Positions 10,801 through 34,538 are shown, counted from the stretch's first letter. The stretch is DNA of 64,000 nt from Paralithodes platypus (GCA_032716605.1 CM064539.1:1280590-1344589); one strand, 5' to 3'. Notes: generated by a model from the sequence alone, not told the origin. A program made the numbers and translations.

Positions 10801-13003
10801 TGATGTCCTTTCAAAGGGGTATAGGCTAGTAAACACTAGGATAGCCGGTTTAATGTTATTTTAATACCACAAATTTTGTTGATATATTTGAAGATTAATA
10901 ATGAATCTATATGCTCTAAAGAGTATAAGAACATTTGTTTTAACCCTCGGCGAAACTTAATAAAAAAGTATGGTACTAAAATGTCTTTTTCGTAACAAGG
11001 TTGTCAATACGGTACTTCCAGTTATCGATAGCTCTAAAGATCATATGAAAATGTGTTAAACCCTCGGAAAAACCTAATATAAAAGTATGGTACTAAAATT
11101 TCATTTTTGTAACAAGGTTGTCAATACGGTACTTTCTCATTATCAATGTGCAATCAAAGCTGAAGATTGCAGAGTAAACACCGTAGACTTCATCGACTTT
11201 TCTTTCACCTTCGTATAATCGACAGCCAATTTTGTTTTTTGTATTTACAAAGGGATTAGTACTCAACCAGCGGGGGTGTGGGGGCACCAGCCCCCACCCA
11301 TAATACTAGGTTAGGTTAGGTAAGGTTGTTAGGTTAGGCTAATGTCTTTTCGGTACGATATTAGTTACTGGACACCTATTTGACAGGTACCACCGAGGAT
11401 TTAATACATATTTGTATTCGGTTTCCACGCATCCAACACCAAGCTACACCTTTTTCTGGTCCGGTAATAGTATTGAAAACGATATAATAACTTTTTAAAT
11501 GTGGTTTTCGACGAGAATAAAACGGCGCGTTTGTGCCGAAAATCGGCGGCGGGGGGAGTCCGTCGACGCTTCGGATCGTCGCGGTTTGTTTACCCAGGAC
11601 GCTCGAGGTGACGGCCAGCTGTTTTACTTGCCCCCTGCTGGCCACATATATGACGATTATTATAATTCACGGGGGGGGGGGGGGGGGCCAAACCCCCCCC
11701 CAACCCTGTCCTGTATCCCACGGCCTATAACGCAAGTCTTGATCAAAAAATGGACCCAACAACTGGTTATATAAGCTTAGCCATTTGAAGTCGACCGCCA
11801 AGGCGGGACCGGGAAGTCACTCCGAGCGTAAAGTAAACAAAGCGATGCTACTTCCACGAACGCAACCGAGCTGTCTTTATATTTAGTCTCATATTATCAT
11901 TATTAAAGTGTCCCCATTGCTTTTTTAGTGTTTTGTACACCAGAAAAGGGTGTAGCTTGGTGTTGGATGCATGGAAACCGAAAACAAATATGTATTAAAT
12001 CGTTGGCGGTACCTGTCAAATAGGTGTCCAGTAACTAAAATCGTACCGTCTTTTCAAATCACTATCGGGGGACGTGTCTCAACATGGATCGATAGGCCTA
12101 ATGGGGAAAATAGGTTTTCCCGAGATTTCTAATTAATTACAAACACTATACAGTAGCCTATATTGATGTAGCCTAAATGATTTTTTTTTTTTTATAAAAA
12201 ACTCAGAAAATTCGTGGTAGGCTATTAAAATAAAAAAAATCCGGATAGCCTAGGCCTATACCTGGTCAGAGGTAAGAAGAAGATCTGAAGAAGAGTCCTG
12301 ATGTAGTCTCCTTGAATGTTAGCCTACCAAAGATATTGTTCAATGTTTCTTAGTAAATAGCCTAGGCCTGGGCATCTGAAAAACAGTTCTCCGCTTCACA
12401 GGATCTTACCGAGCCTCCTATACGGTATACCAAACGGGCTTTGCGTTTGCCCCCCCTCACCCCCTCATGACATATTGTCATCATCATCATATTATAGGCT
12501 AGCGGCCCTAGCCTATTGCCAGCAGGGAGCAAATAACCGAAAAAAATCGCAGTCAAAATAGCCTAGGCTAGACGCGAACTTAACCGCGGCGATCAACCTA
12601 TGTAAACATTAAAACATGACGACTGTACGCCCGGACACTACATCCATGATCCATCCACCATCCCGGCCCGCTAGGCTAAGTAGCCTACTGTATCTGAAAT
12701 AAACATGCAACAAATGAAAACACATAGGCTAGGCCTAGGCCTAGCCTACTTACTGAAATCACTGTCGGTTCAAAAAGTCAGGTTTACCAAACCTAAATAG
12801 CCTAATGTAATAGGCCTAATAGCCTAGATCATAACCTCAACCCGGTGTAAAACTAGAATAATACCAGCGAGGCTAAACTTAGGCCTATTAGCCTAGGCTA
12901 GGCCTACCCAATTATAAAACTGATCAACGGCTATGACAGAAAAGCCAGCTTACTTTTCAAGGTCTTTAAACTCTTGTTCCGAGGAAATCTCCTTGACTGA
13001 CAT
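627..13003 (-). CDS. GLRX3: Glutaredoxin-3 (PICOT), complete nine-exon gene
   Basis: Monothiol multidomain glutaredoxin. In the known family it carries a glutathione-bridged [2Fe-2S] cluster, often with BolA2, and serves cytosolic and nuclear iron-sulfur protein assembly. Exons: 13003-12954, 8907-8805, 7488-7327, 6376-6220, 3814-3687, 3176-3070, 1431-1321, 952-865, 719-627. They sum to 999 nt (332 residues plus stop), all joins are in phase and all introns are GT-AG. The thioredoxin-like domain (about residues 17-105) has a single-cysteine ADWALQC site (Cys34) and cis-Pro76. The first Grx domain has CGFS at 157-160 and WPTYPQ; the second has CGFS at 259-262 and again WPTYPQ. Both end in a GELVGGLDI glutathione-site motif. 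The length fits the family (human is 335). The start ATG at 13003 gives [12 protein letters not shown]. No lesion is seen. Intron 1 (4.0 kb) and the others are packed with repeats. Confidence 0.97.
865..952 (-). CDS. GLRX3: GLRX3 exon 8
   Basis: 88 nt, residues 273-302: [17 protein letters not shown] and SNWPTYPQ of the second Grx domain. The boundaries mirror exon 5, which fits internal duplication of the Grx domains. Acceptor TTTCTAG, donor GTTGGT. Confidence 0.96.
1078..1240. repeat. Family A dispersed repeat
   Basis: Shares TGCAAA(A/C)TAAACAAACCAAAAC, ATCAAAATCGC and CACAATCCACCACATAGGGT with copies near 3,834, 4,974 and 9,128. No open frame or clear termini. Probably the degraded end of a retroelement, but not classified. 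Confidence 0.65.
1262..1312 (+). mobile_element. SINE E fragment with GATA tail
   Basis: AAGTGGGGATTGGGGCCTGA followed by a GATAGATAGATAG tail, matching copies at 13.7, 35.8, 47.5, 49.5 and 55.8 kb. Only the 3' end is present. It lies in GLRX3 intron 7 directly against the exon 7 donor. Confidence 0.7.
1321..1431 (-). CDS. GLRX3: GLRX3 exon 7
   Basis: 111 nt, residues 236-272 plus two bases of Gly273: [16 protein letters not shown] and the second CGFS (259-262, [12 protein letters not shown]). Acceptor TTCACAG; donor GG|GTGAGT. The GATA tail of a SINE ends only a few bases beyond this donor. Confidence 0.96.
1481..2675 (-). repeat. tRNA-like 88 bp array 1 with conserved tail
   Basis: About 13 tandem units of 88 bp from 1,541 to 2,675, preceded by a roughly 60 bp non-repeated tail (ACACCCCGTTCTTAACATTA, then CAATGTACTTGAATAAACT). 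On the minus strand each unit reads like a degenerate tRNA-Gln: D-arm GGTGTAATGGTTTAG, a TTCTGGG anticodon-like loop and a T-arm around CCGAGTTGGAATCCCGG. The acceptor stem does not pair, so this is not a functional tRNA. One unit lacks about 17 bp. Lies in GLRX3 intron 6. Confidence 0.9.
2799..3002. mobile_element. Palindromic MITE with GCGCCAACGAACTTGAC ends
   Basis: A 204 bp element whose ends are inverted copies of AGCGCCAACGAACTTGACAA, continuing as TAATCTTGACCC. Internal motif GAAATAGGTGTGGATATTT. Partial copies at 8,198-8,300 and 24,150-24,315. A TA-rich flank on both sides suggests TA insertion. Confidence 0.75.
3070..3176 (-). CDS. GLRX3: GLRX3 exon 6
   Basis: 107 nt, residues 201-235 plus two bases of Arg236: [20 protein letters not shown], the glutathione-contact GG of the first Grx domain and the linker to the second. 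Acceptor TTGCAG, donor GTGAGT. Confidence 0.95.
3211..3443 (-). repeat. tRNA-like 88 bp array 2 (two units)
   Basis: Same 60 bp tail as array 1 (3,211-3,268) followed by exactly two 88 bp tRNA-like units and the same CACAGTTAA end. Lies in GLRX3 intron 5. It shows that copy number varies between insertions while the tail is constant. Confidence 0.88.
3623..3682 (+). mobile_element. LINE 3' end with AAC tail
   Basis: GCTCGGGGACCTTGGGGGTG, then GACAGCCTGGGGAAC followed by (AAC)n. Matches the 3' ends at 30,030-30,051 (plus) and 41,757 (minus). It is antisense to GLRX3 and its tail touches the exon 5 donor. Confidence 0.75.
3687..3814 (-). CDS. GLRX3: GLRX3 exon 5
   Basis: 128 nt, residues 158-200. 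It completes CGFS (FSRTTIELL follows Cys-Gly) and carries [13 protein letters not shown] and NWPTYPQ. Acceptor GTGTCAG; donor CAG|GTAAAT, which runs straight into a TTG-repeat LINE tail. Confidence 0.96.
3834..3924. repeat. Family A copy, left part of a split copy
   Basis: AAAACTTGCAAAATAAACAA through AAAAAGACAAAATAACTA. The remainder of this copy resumes at 4,836 with ATCAAAATCGCTAT, so the intervening LINE landed inside it. Uninterrupted copies at 1,078 and 9,128 show the empty-site order. Confidence 0.7.
3925..4835 (+). mobile_element. 5'-truncated LINE reverse-transcriptase fragment with poly(A)
   Basis: Starts inside the RT palm at [17 protein letters not shown], then [20 protein letters not shown] and YADDSTLHS (the catalytic YADD box), ending its open frame at 4,411. 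A second frame (4,531-4,752) carries the C-terminal WNSLPSSCF region. The element ends in poly(A) at 4,810-4,835. At least one frameshift or stop separates the halves, so it is dead. A 3'-end relative lies at 28,056-28,350. Jockey/RTE-like by appearance; clade uncertain. Confidence 0.88.
4836..5090. repeat. Family A, right part of split copy plus a further partial copy
   Basis: ATCAAAATCGCTATCGCTAT with GGAGACAACGCTTA continues the copy interrupted at 3,924. From about 4,974 a second family A stretch repeats AACTTGCAAAATAAACAAAC and CTATGTGGAAATAACGCTTA. Confidence 0.6.
5426..5609. mobile_element. pogo/Tigger-like MITE
   Basis: TA-flanked, TIR CAGGTCTCCCTCACTATCCG on the left and its inverted form (ATCGAGGGAGACCTG) on the right. 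About 184 bp, non-coding. A close copy lies at 8,933-9,124. CAG ends with TA duplication are usual for pogo/Tigger; the assignment rests on that. Confidence 0.78.
5610..6219. other. GLRX3 intron 4, no recognised feature
   Basis: A GT-rich patch near 5,630-5,660 and G-rich stretches at 5,735-5,820, otherwise unclassified sequence. TTTTTGCCAGACGCCGTAAT near 6,100 recurs in similar form near 8,330, so a weak dispersed repeat is likely. Confidence 0.4.
6220..6376 (-). CDS. GLRX3: GLRX3 exon 4
   Basis: 157 nt, residues 106-157 plus one base of Gly158. A Thr/Ser-rich linker with TATTTTNTT leads into the first Grx domain ([15 protein letters not shown]). The exon splits the CGFS active site after Cys157. 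Acceptor TTTCAG, donor GTGAGT. Confidence 0.96.
6377..7059. other. GLRX3 intron 3, degenerate repeats
   Basis: Contains GAGTGTCGTACAAGGCGACT near 6,511 and several loosely related stretches around GGCTGGTG(G/T)GGT and CAACAGTGTT, as if an old tandem repeat had decayed. No gene is supported here; the open frames on both strands have no family features. Confidence 0.35.
7060..7265. mobile_element. D-family element, truncated
   Basis: Carries GACACCTGGATGGGGATAAA, CAGTAGGCTGAATGGGG and GGATACAAGCCAGGGAAAGA, ending AGGTGAACC then a C-run and TTAA. Same family as 28,899-29,214 and 60,405-60,770. Confidence 0.65.
7327..7488 (-). CDS. GLRX3: GLRX3 exon 3
   Basis: 162 nt in phase 0, residues 52-105: the second half of the thioredoxin-like domain, with [12 protein letters not shown] (cis-Pro76) and [12 protein letters not shown]. 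Acceptor CTCTAG, donor GTTAGT. Confidence 0.96.
7588..8093 (+). mobile_element. pogo/Tigger-like element with transposase N-terminus remnant
   Basis: Flanked by TA at 7,586-7,587 and 8,094-8,095. Left end CAGTCTGGCCTGCCAATACG, right end inverted as CAAGTCAGGCCTCTCAATAC. An ATG at about 7,854 opens [13 protein letters not shown], resembling the MPPRK start of Tigger transposases, before the frame runs into unrelated sequence. This suggests an internally deleted derivative of a coding element. Lies in GLRX3 intron 2. Confidence 0.75.
8517..8712. mobile_element. Foldback (hairpin) element
   Basis: Two arms of about 85 bp in inverted orientation: TCATCTGAGGAAGAGCACTT, AACGTTTC, GCTTCATCAG and CTAACAAATACTGGTACC on the left, returning in reverse order on the right, separated by a short spacer near 8,610. 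No coding capacity. It would form a long hairpin in the GLRX3 pre-mRNA, 93 nt from exon 2. Confidence 0.85.
8805..8907 (-). CDS. GLRX3: GLRX3 exon 2
   Basis: 103 nt, residues 17-51: the start of the thioredoxin-like fold, [19 protein letters not shown]. Cys34 is the only active-site cysteine, as is usual for the PICOT thioredoxin domain. Acceptor TTTCAG, donor GTAGGT. A pogo-like MITE ends its TIR 25 bp from this acceptor. Confidence 0.96.
8933..9124. mobile_element. pogo/Tigger-like MITE, second copy
   Basis: Close relative of 5,426-5,609 (shared CACTATCCGATGCCCC, TTTAGGGCTTGCTATGCG and AATCGTAAATCGAGGG). TA at both ends. One end lies 25 bp from the GLRX3 exon 2 acceptor. Confidence 0.78.
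9128..9480. repeat. Family A, longest uninterrupted copy
   Basis: Full order of motifs from AACTTGCAAAATAAACAAAC through ATCAAAATCGCTATATGG and CACAATCCACCACATAGGGT to GAGCAAGTTAATCTGTTTCC, extending to AAGCCCTTCAGCAAACAGG. It gives the empty-site reference for the LINE at 3,925. Confidence 0.65.
9690..10305. repeat. 50 bp satellite array in GLRX3 intron 1
   Basis: Unit GTAATAAGTAACAAGTAACT, then GTTTTCAATG and TTCTGTTACTTATTCAATAG. It begins with diverged units near 9,690 and becomes near-identical from about 9,881 to 10,300 (about eight units). Each unit contains AATAAGTAAC and its inverse GTTACTTATT, so single strands can fold at every repeat. Confidence 0.92.
10306..11343. other. GLRX3 intron 1: dispersed motifs, TTAGG tracts
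   Basis: Mostly unclassified. Short TTAGG-type tracts occur near 10,545 and 11,310. Two G/C-rich boxes near 10,750 and 11,270 share GCGGGGGTGTGGGGG and CACCCATAATACTAGG. A duplicated phrase around AAAAGTATGGTACTAAAAT appears near 10,967 and 11,083. No gene is supported. Confidence 0.5.
11351..12048. mobile_element. Non-autonomous DNA transposon with long TIRs
   Basis: About 698 bp. Terminal inverted repeats of about 110 bp start CGGTACGAT, then TTAGTTACTGGACACC, and include CATCCAACACCAAGCTACACC. A TCTTTT (perhaps GTCTTTT) direct repeat flanks both ends, a 6-7 bp target duplication. The interior is CpG-rich (about 11,520-11,640) with a long G-run and C-run near 11,672-11,702. No transposase is seen. 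Superfamily not assigned. Confidence 0.8.
12120..12930. repeat. TAGGCC-rich low-complexity sequence
   Basis: Dense TAGGCCTA, AGCCTAGG and similar words, no open frame of interest. The same texture occurs at 38,680-39,190. Confidence 0.55.
12954..13003 (-). CDS. GLRX3: GLRX3 exon 1
   Basis: 50 nt coding, residues 1-16 plus two bases of Lys17, starting [10 protein letters not shown]. The donor on the minus strand reads AA|GTAAGC. Any upstream 5' UTR lies within 13,004-13,260 but its start cannot be located. Confidence 0.93.
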
Positions 13004-13261
13004 AGTGGTGGTCACGGTGGCAGGAACACACGGAACAAGGTGCACCAAAATTATGAGAGTCAAGATTCGAGGGAGCGTAAATGTAATTGTTTACATTAAG
13101 TTTTTCACAGGTTTCCTTGAAGAAGGCTATAGGCAGGTATTGTTCTTACATAGAAAAAAACATCATACATAATTCTACGACTTTAAACTTTGAGCTTTGA
13201 AGAAGACGGCAAAGGGAGCCGAATGCCCCACTAGTTCACGGCTGCAGCCGCTATGCCTCGC

Positions 13262-13350
13262 TCCTTTGACCACTTGCGAGTTTCAGGCTATAAGGAAGTT
13301 GGAGCTGTAGATATCGATATTTAGCAGAATAACCAGCTATGATACGGTTT
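13262..13350 (+). mobile_element. F-family MITE, partial
   Basis: GACCACTTGCGAGTTTCAGG then CTATAAGGAAGTTGGAGCTG and GATATCGATATTTA: one TIR of family F. The partner TIR is missing. Confidence 0.65.
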
Positions 13351-13355
13351 TAGTA

Positions 13356-13357
<2 letters not shown>

Positions 13358-13407
<50 letters not shown>

Positions 13408-13645
13408 AACATAAGAACATAAGAACATAAGAAAATGGGAGTCTGCAGAAAGCCGATTGGCCTAAGCAAGGCAGATCCCTCTCCCACACAACCCCAATTA
13501 CAAAGCCCAATTATAGGCTCAACACTCTAATACCCTGAGGATCATCTTACCAAACCAGTTAGAGATTAACGCAGGATTACGGGGGTCTGCAGAGCGCTGA
13601 TTGGCCCAACCCGGCTGATCCCCCTTCACACCCAACCCTTCTCGT

Positions 13646-13686
<41 letters not shown>
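13358..13686. repeat. (AT)n-flanked dispersed element
   Basis: (AT)n at 13,358-13,404 and 13,648-13,686 bracket ATAAGAACATAAGAAAATGG, then GTCTGCAGAAAGCCGATTGG and a second similar block (GGGGGTCTGCAGAGCG, CTGATTGGCCC). AAGAACATAAGAA-type repeats are common in decapod genomes, to my knowledge; that is background rather than something shown here. Confidence 0.6.
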
Positions 13687-13690
<4 letters not shown>

Positions 13691-13709
13691 TCCTATAGGC
13701 CTACACAAT

Positions 13710-14095
13710 AAAATATATATCTATCTATCTATTTACTCAGGCCCATCCCCCATTTTTTCTATTTTTTTTTACTGGGCGTGGCCGACTCGAGACAGAGCCC
13801 GAACAGGGACATCACAACACAACAGAAAAACAATGAACACACAAAAACAAAACACAAATTCACACACATCTAGGTCACCCAGGAGAAGACCAGGAGACCA
13901 GGGTTAAGGTCACTCCAGCACTCCCCCGGTCCCCGACCACCCGGAGAAGTTCCTGTCTCAGCAGGCAGACATGCAGTGAGCCTAAACCACAAGCCCGCCC
14001 ACCACACTTCCAGGCACACGTACCCTTCATATATACCGGCTCCTCGGGCCAGGTGCCTGATGGACTATTATCTAGTCCAGCGCGCCCGACCCCTT
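13710..14095 (-). mobile_element. SINE E, longest copy
   Basis: Minus-strand SINE: body containing CCTGTTCGGGCTCTGTCTCG and GTCGGCCACGCCCAGT, then AATGGGGGATGGGCCTGAG and a GATA tail (plus-strand ATCTATCTATC at 13,716). Extends through CACCCAGGAGAAGACCAGG and CACACTTCCAGGCACACG. Confidence 0.65.
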
Positions 14096-14499
14096 CCCCC
14101 AAATGACCACATTTTCACTCATCTATTCACAAGTATTCTCCATTCATTCCTGTTTATAACCACTTCCCTTGCTATAAATTATTAGGCGAGTTATACAATA
14201 GATAGCCTACAAAACAATTTATTTATACATAAAATATGCCTCACAATTAAACTGAGACGTTACACACTAATCAATATGTCACTGTAATAATTCCATTTTA
14301 CTTGATTTGGAGCAGTTATTAATTCCTTACAATCTCGCTGTATAGGCCTATACGCCGCACTTTATTTATCTCACTCTTCTACGTTTATTACAATAAATGC
14401 AGTGTTCAGATGTTCTTCAGAAGTTCAGAGTTTTCTCAGTGTTTACCTCTTCCCTTGCGGAGAGTGCATACTCGCTTTTCAACACACTCCCAGCCCTAT

Positions 14500-15060
14500 T
14501 CTGTAGAACTCTCTAACCCATGAGTAAACCGATTTTCCCAGTCTTTCTTCTACTCAACAAGTAAGCTTTGGAAATCTCTCCCAAACTCCCCCAATCTGTC
14601 TTTCCCTCATCCTATGAAAAATCTGCTTGAAGCTTATAAGCTTCTAAGAGTGATCAATGTGTGGAATAGTCTTCTCAGGAGAGTATACTAGCCTACAAGC
14701 TCACAATGTAAAATCATATGAAAGGAGACTCGATAAATTCTGGGCAAATCAGGGTATCAAGTATATAACTTTGAAGATAGCCTTGTACTAGCAGTCACAC
14801 TGGATCCGAAACTGTCAGAGGGCGATTCGGACATTGAAGTCTGACCCACGTCGTTAGTGATCTGGACATAGAGGTCATACCGACCTGCGTCCAGTATCTA
14901 GGTAAGGTTACTTAAGGTAAGGTAAGGTAAGGTCAATTAATTAGACATTCTGACTTTAACGTAGGATATAGGCCTACCTTGAGTTTGGCTCTTTTGTCAC
15001 TCTTTCCACTTTGGGGGAGACACTTGTTACAGGCAGCTTTGCCTTTTAATTGTATACTAA
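14500..15060 (+). mobile_element. Decayed LINE 3' region(s)
   Basis: Traces of a reverse-transcriptase C-terminus: around 14,640-14,765 the plus strand reads RVINVWNSLL and later ERRLDKFWANQG, broken by stops. GTCTTTCTTCTACTCAACA (14,540) and CTCTTTCCACTTTGGGGG (15,000) match the LINE end at 47,560-47,775. No intact frame. Confidence 0.5.
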
Positions 15061-15438
15061 GCTCACATAGATTTTTTTTTATATATAATTTAGGAATCAC
15101 AAATTAATTGTTGTATTTTTTGCTGTATTAATTAGTTTTATAGTGGCGCTAAGCTCCTTGCCATATACCCAACTAAAATTAGTTTCCATTAACACACCGC
15201 ACCATGCTACCCGGAAAAAAACCCTTCTCAATGTTCTCCATTGTCCACTAATATCCAGGGGTGGAATAATCTCCAATCTCATGTAAGGCCTACAGTTTAA
15301 TAGTCCCACACTTGATAGCCTACAATACACTATAGGATCACCAAACACTATCTTCTCCCTGATCCTGTCCCTAACCCATAATTTCCTGTTCATCATGTTG
15401 CCCGATAGTCTCGATAGAAGCCCTCAACATAAACTTAA
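15061..15438. other. Intergenic, nothing recognised
   Basis: A 99-residue open frame on the minus strand has no codon structure, domain or neighbour that supports a gene. Confidence 0.4.
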
Positions 15439-15651
15439 CCCTTTGAGTACCAGCGACGTGTGTTATATTTTATTCTAGCTATATTTAGAAGATAGGCTAT
15501 TATGGAGCTTAGGAAGGATCTGTGGTAGTTACAAAGGTTGGTTGAGACGGTTTGAAGCCTTATTATTGCTATAGGTCCTTCCTAAGCTGATTCAAATCGT
15601 CGAATAGTAGCCCAGCATAGGATACAAAGGACGTCTCTAGTACTTAATGGG
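15439..15651. mobile_element. PB-family MITE, full copy
   Basis: Flanked by TTAA at 15,435-15,438 and 15,652-15,655. Left end CCCTTTGAGTACCAGCGACG, right end inverted with mismatches (ACGTCTCTAGTACTTAATGGG). TTAA duplication with CCC...GGG ends is the signature of piggyBac-type elements. Non-coding, about 213 bp. Confidence 0.85.
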
Positions 15652-15892
15652 TTAAAAGATATGAACTCATGCTAATTTAGTTACCCGTTAAAGAGTATTT
15701 TCTTTGAAACTCATTTATAGAAAATGACACTATTTTATGGCTAACTAAATAATGTTAATTAAATATTTTTTGTTTATATAAATAGCCTATCATTTCAAGC
15801 TATACCAAGAATATTTATTCTATTTGGTGTTATCAGATTATAAGTATAAGGCAAAATAATGAAATTGACTTAATTTAAACTAACTTAACAAT

Positions 15893-16175
15893 AAAAGGTT
15901 GTCAATTTTAAGACCTTTCGTGCCATTTAGGTGTCGATTTTTTCCTTACGAGCGATAGCGAATCTGTAATTTAAGAAGGAACAGGCCTTCGGCCAGTCAA
16001 AAGGTCTTGATATTGATATAGAAATGGGACGAAAGGTTTTAACATCGACAAACTAATGGGGCGAATGTCTTAAAATCTGAAAACTAATGGGGCTAAAAAT
16101 TAGGAAGAAGCGAGGAAACTAAAAAAAAAATATGAATAAATTAATTAATAGACCAAAAAAACAGCCACTGTCCCC
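15893..16175 (+). mobile_element. TTAA-L copy, rearranged
   Basis: Has AAGACCTTTCGTGCCATTTA, GAGCGATAGCGAATCTG and GGCCTTCGGCC, then switches orientation (AAAGGTCTTGATATTG...) and ends CTGTCCCCTTAA. The middle is deleted or inverted. Confidence 0.7.
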
Positions 16176-16354
16176 TTAATGGAATAATATGAAACCACTA
16201 TGTCTCTGCATCATATTAAGACCAAGTTTATATAATCAGCACCATATTTCACTACCAAATCTTCAAAAATAACTGAGAAATCTTGATGGGAACTTTTTAA
16301 TTTACCGTCAGTTGAAAAGAAACAGATTATAGTATTCTGGCTATACCCTGTTCC

Positions 16355-16672
16355 AAATATATAGGCCAGGAATCGTGAATCCTAACCTCTGTAACTCGAA
16401 AAGGGCTAGAGCAAATGGGCTGTAAGTTTCCACACCTATTTCCTGGCTGACTCTTCCCAAATGGTAAATATATTAACTCGATTACTGTAGTCGTTTGTGA
16501 GTTAGTCCGTTCATTCTAGGTTGAGCAGAAATCGTAACCTCTAACCTCCGTATATCGAAAAGGGCTAGAGCAAATGGGCTGTCAGTTTCCACGCCTATTA
16601 CCTGGCTGATTCTTCCCAAATGGTAGGCATATTAACTCGATTACTATAGCCGTTTGCGAGTTCTAGAGGATA
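16355..16672. mobile_element. Two tandem S-family cores
   Basis: Two direct copies about 180 bp apart of CTCTGTAACTCGAAAAGGGC (second with CTCCGTATATCG), GGGCTAGAGCAAATGGGCTG and ATTAACTCGATTACT. Both lack the TAGTCTATTC termini of full S elements. Confidence 0.6.
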
Positions 16673-16675
16673 ATG

Positions 16676-16830
16676 TTAAGGGGGAATGAAACTATTAAGG
16701 TAGTTTACTTCATATATACAGTATATATTATGTTTTATTTAGTTTTCTCCCTAGACCTCCATCAAACTTAAAAGAAACATCCATTAGATCCCTCTTCTAG
16801 ATTAATTTGTACATTTTTCGGTAGAGTCTG
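16676..16830 (-). mobile_element. TTAA-L copy, truncated
   Basis: Starts at TTAAGGGGGAATG and runs to GTACATTTTTCGGTAGA in minus orientation, then stops. Confidence 0.65.
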
Positions 16831-16908
16831 TTATCATGACGAGTAGGTGCACAAGAATCCCTCACTCTACATTTCGATTCTTTTCCTTCGACCGAACATC
16901 TTATAGTA

Positions 16909-17120
16909 CAGTCGGGCTAATAAGTCATGTCTCGGCACTAAGTATGTTTTGATCAATAATTGGTATCAGCAATGTTTACAAATGATTTCTTTTTTTTTGA
17001 GTGAGATATACAACCATGTTCCTACACTTAGCCACCCTATTCAACATCTGACAGACATTATTACAGCACAGAGCGAGCCAAACGTAATGACATCTGAGAT
17101 ATGACATATTAGTGCGACCG
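16909..17120. mobile_element. T-family MITE, full copy
   Basis: TA-flanked, left end CAGTCGGGCTAATAAGTCAT, right end inverted (ATTAGTGCGACCG). About 212 bp, matching the 127-337 copy throughout. Confidence 0.8.
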
Positions 17121-17169
17121 TACAAAATACCTACATGATAAGGATGGCAGCTATTAGTTAGACCAGTGT

Positions 17170-17937
17170 GGCATCATAGTCTATAGTCTATATAGGCTAT
17201 AGTCTGTTCGCTGTAAGTAGGCGAGAAATCATGACTTCTATCCTCTGTAACTCAAAAAGGGCTAGAGCAAATTGGCTCGCAATACCCTTCCATGTTTAAC
17301 TCATCCAGTACCAGCGATGGCTAACGTCTGTCAGTAAAAAAATTATGAGCCAGCACCAGCGTCGGTTCTCGTCCGTCAGTAATAAGCGATCCTCGTTCTG
17401 CTAATATCTAGCTGGAGCTGCTAATATGACTTTAGAGACACTGCTGTGAGGAGTTGGCAACACTTATTATGGTCCCTCTCAGCTACTCCGGGCCACCTGA
17501 GTCAGTTACCCACCAACTCTTGGGCTGAGAGGGTGTTGTCTCGTCCCTTCTGGCAACAAGTCTGGTACTGGAGGGTACTTTTAATCTACTGTGCCATGCG
17601 GGCTGAGAGGGTGTTGTCTCGTCCCTTCTGGCAACAAGTCTGGTACTTTTAATCTACTGTGCCATGGTACAGTAGGGGCTAAGAGTACAACTGCGAGGTA
17701 AGCCATGTCTACTACACAATTCCTACAAGATAAGGAATACCGCGTTGAGTTAGACCAGCGTAGTATGATAACGCGTAGGTTGACAAGACTCCCTCCCTGC
17801 TTTCCTTTTCTTCATCCTGGCTTCCTGGTAGTTCATAGCCAGGTCTCTTTGTTCATTATAAGACTCGCAATACCCTTCCAGGTATAACCCATCTAGTACC
17901 AGCGACGGCTTTCGTCCGTCAGTATATTTACACCAAG
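17170..17937. repeat. Local duplications downstream of the opsin
   Basis: An S-family fragment (17,190-17,280) is followed by repeated phrases: CGCAATACCCTTCCA with AGTACCAGCGA(C/T)GGCT at 17,279 and 17,868, and CTGAGAGGGTGTTGTCTCGT, CCCTTCTGGCAACAAGTCTG at 17,522 and 17,601. The segment at 17,745-17,845 is a diverged copy of opsin exon 9. Confidence 0.7.
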
Positions 17938-33548
<15,611 letters not shown>

Positions 33549-33611
33549 GCCTGTAGGAGGAAGTACAAAGGAAATCAAGCAACAACAGGTCTATATGTTT
33601 ATATTTTATAT

Positions 33612-33900
33612 ACATGTTTTGTTGTTTCCTCGCTAGACCTCCATCAAGCTTACAAAAACACCCCCTAGACCTCCCTTCAGGATATATTTGTACATTTTTC
33701 GATAGAAAAATTTACGGCCGCGCTAATAAGTCATGTCCCAGCTGTCATTACGTTTGGCTCGCTCTGTGGTGTATTAATGTCTGTCAGATGTTGAATAGGA
33801 TGGGTAAGTGTAAGAACATGTTTGTATATTTCACTCGATATGAAGAAACGAAGCTTAGATATTGCTGATACCAATTATTATTGATCAAAACATATTTGGG
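33612..33900. mobile_element. TTAA-L fragment joined to a T-family fragment
   Basis: TTTCCTCGCTAGACCTCCAT to CATTTTTCGATAGAAAAATT (TTAA-L, minus) runs into ACGGCCGCGCTAATAAGTCA (T family), which ends near 33,900 without its right TIR. Confidence 0.7.
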
Positions 33901-33904
33901 TTAA

Positions 33905-34116
33905 GCCGGTATCACACGAGAGCTTTTTTAGTCAACATTCGATAATCAACATTTTCCTGGCAACATTTCTGGACTATTTTGCACTGGTATCGGAAACTAG
34001 ACTGATGATAGGTGAATTTAGGTAACCGAAATATTTAACATGTTGGCCTCATACGCTGCCAGACCAGTGTTGAGGATAAATGTTGAGGGAAAAAGCGCTC
34101 GTGTGATACCGGCTTT
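33905..34116. mobile_element. C-family MITE
   Basis: TTAA then GCCGGTATCACACGAGAGCT, ending AAGCGCTCGTGTGATACCGG and CTTTA, so the right TTAA is mutated. Confidence 0.8.
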
Positions 34117-34156
34117 ATACCAAGTTATTTATTATTCCTTAGTTATTAACCCTTAA

Positions 34157-34534
34157 GGGGAGATGGGCCGGTTTTCTGGACCACTTTCTCCCTCATGTTT
34201 AGCCCCATTCGTTTTCAGATGTTAAGATGTTTTCCCCATTAGTTAGTCGATTTTAAAACCTTTCGTCCCATTTCTTCGTCAATATTTAGACCTTTCGTGC
34301 TATTTAGGTGTCGATTTTTTTCCTGGCGAACGATAGTGAGCCTGTAATGTTGGAAGAACCGGCCTTCGGTCGGAAATTTTTTCAACCGTAAAATGTACAC
34401 ATTAATCTAGAACGGGGATCTAATTTTTTTGTTTTTGTTTTTTTTTTTTAATTTGATGGAGGTCTATGGAGGAAACTAGAAAAATAACGAATAAATATCG
34501 CCCACAAATCGCCCAAAAAGTGAACCATCCCCCC
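34157..34534 (+). mobile_element. TTAA-L full copy
   Basis: TTAA at 34,153-34,156 and 34,535-34,538. Ends GGGGAGATGGGCCGGTTTTC and GTGAACCATCCCCCC; GAACGATAGTGAGCC and CCGGCCTTCGGTCGG are slightly diverged. Confidence 0.85.
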
Positions 34535-34538
34535 TTAA

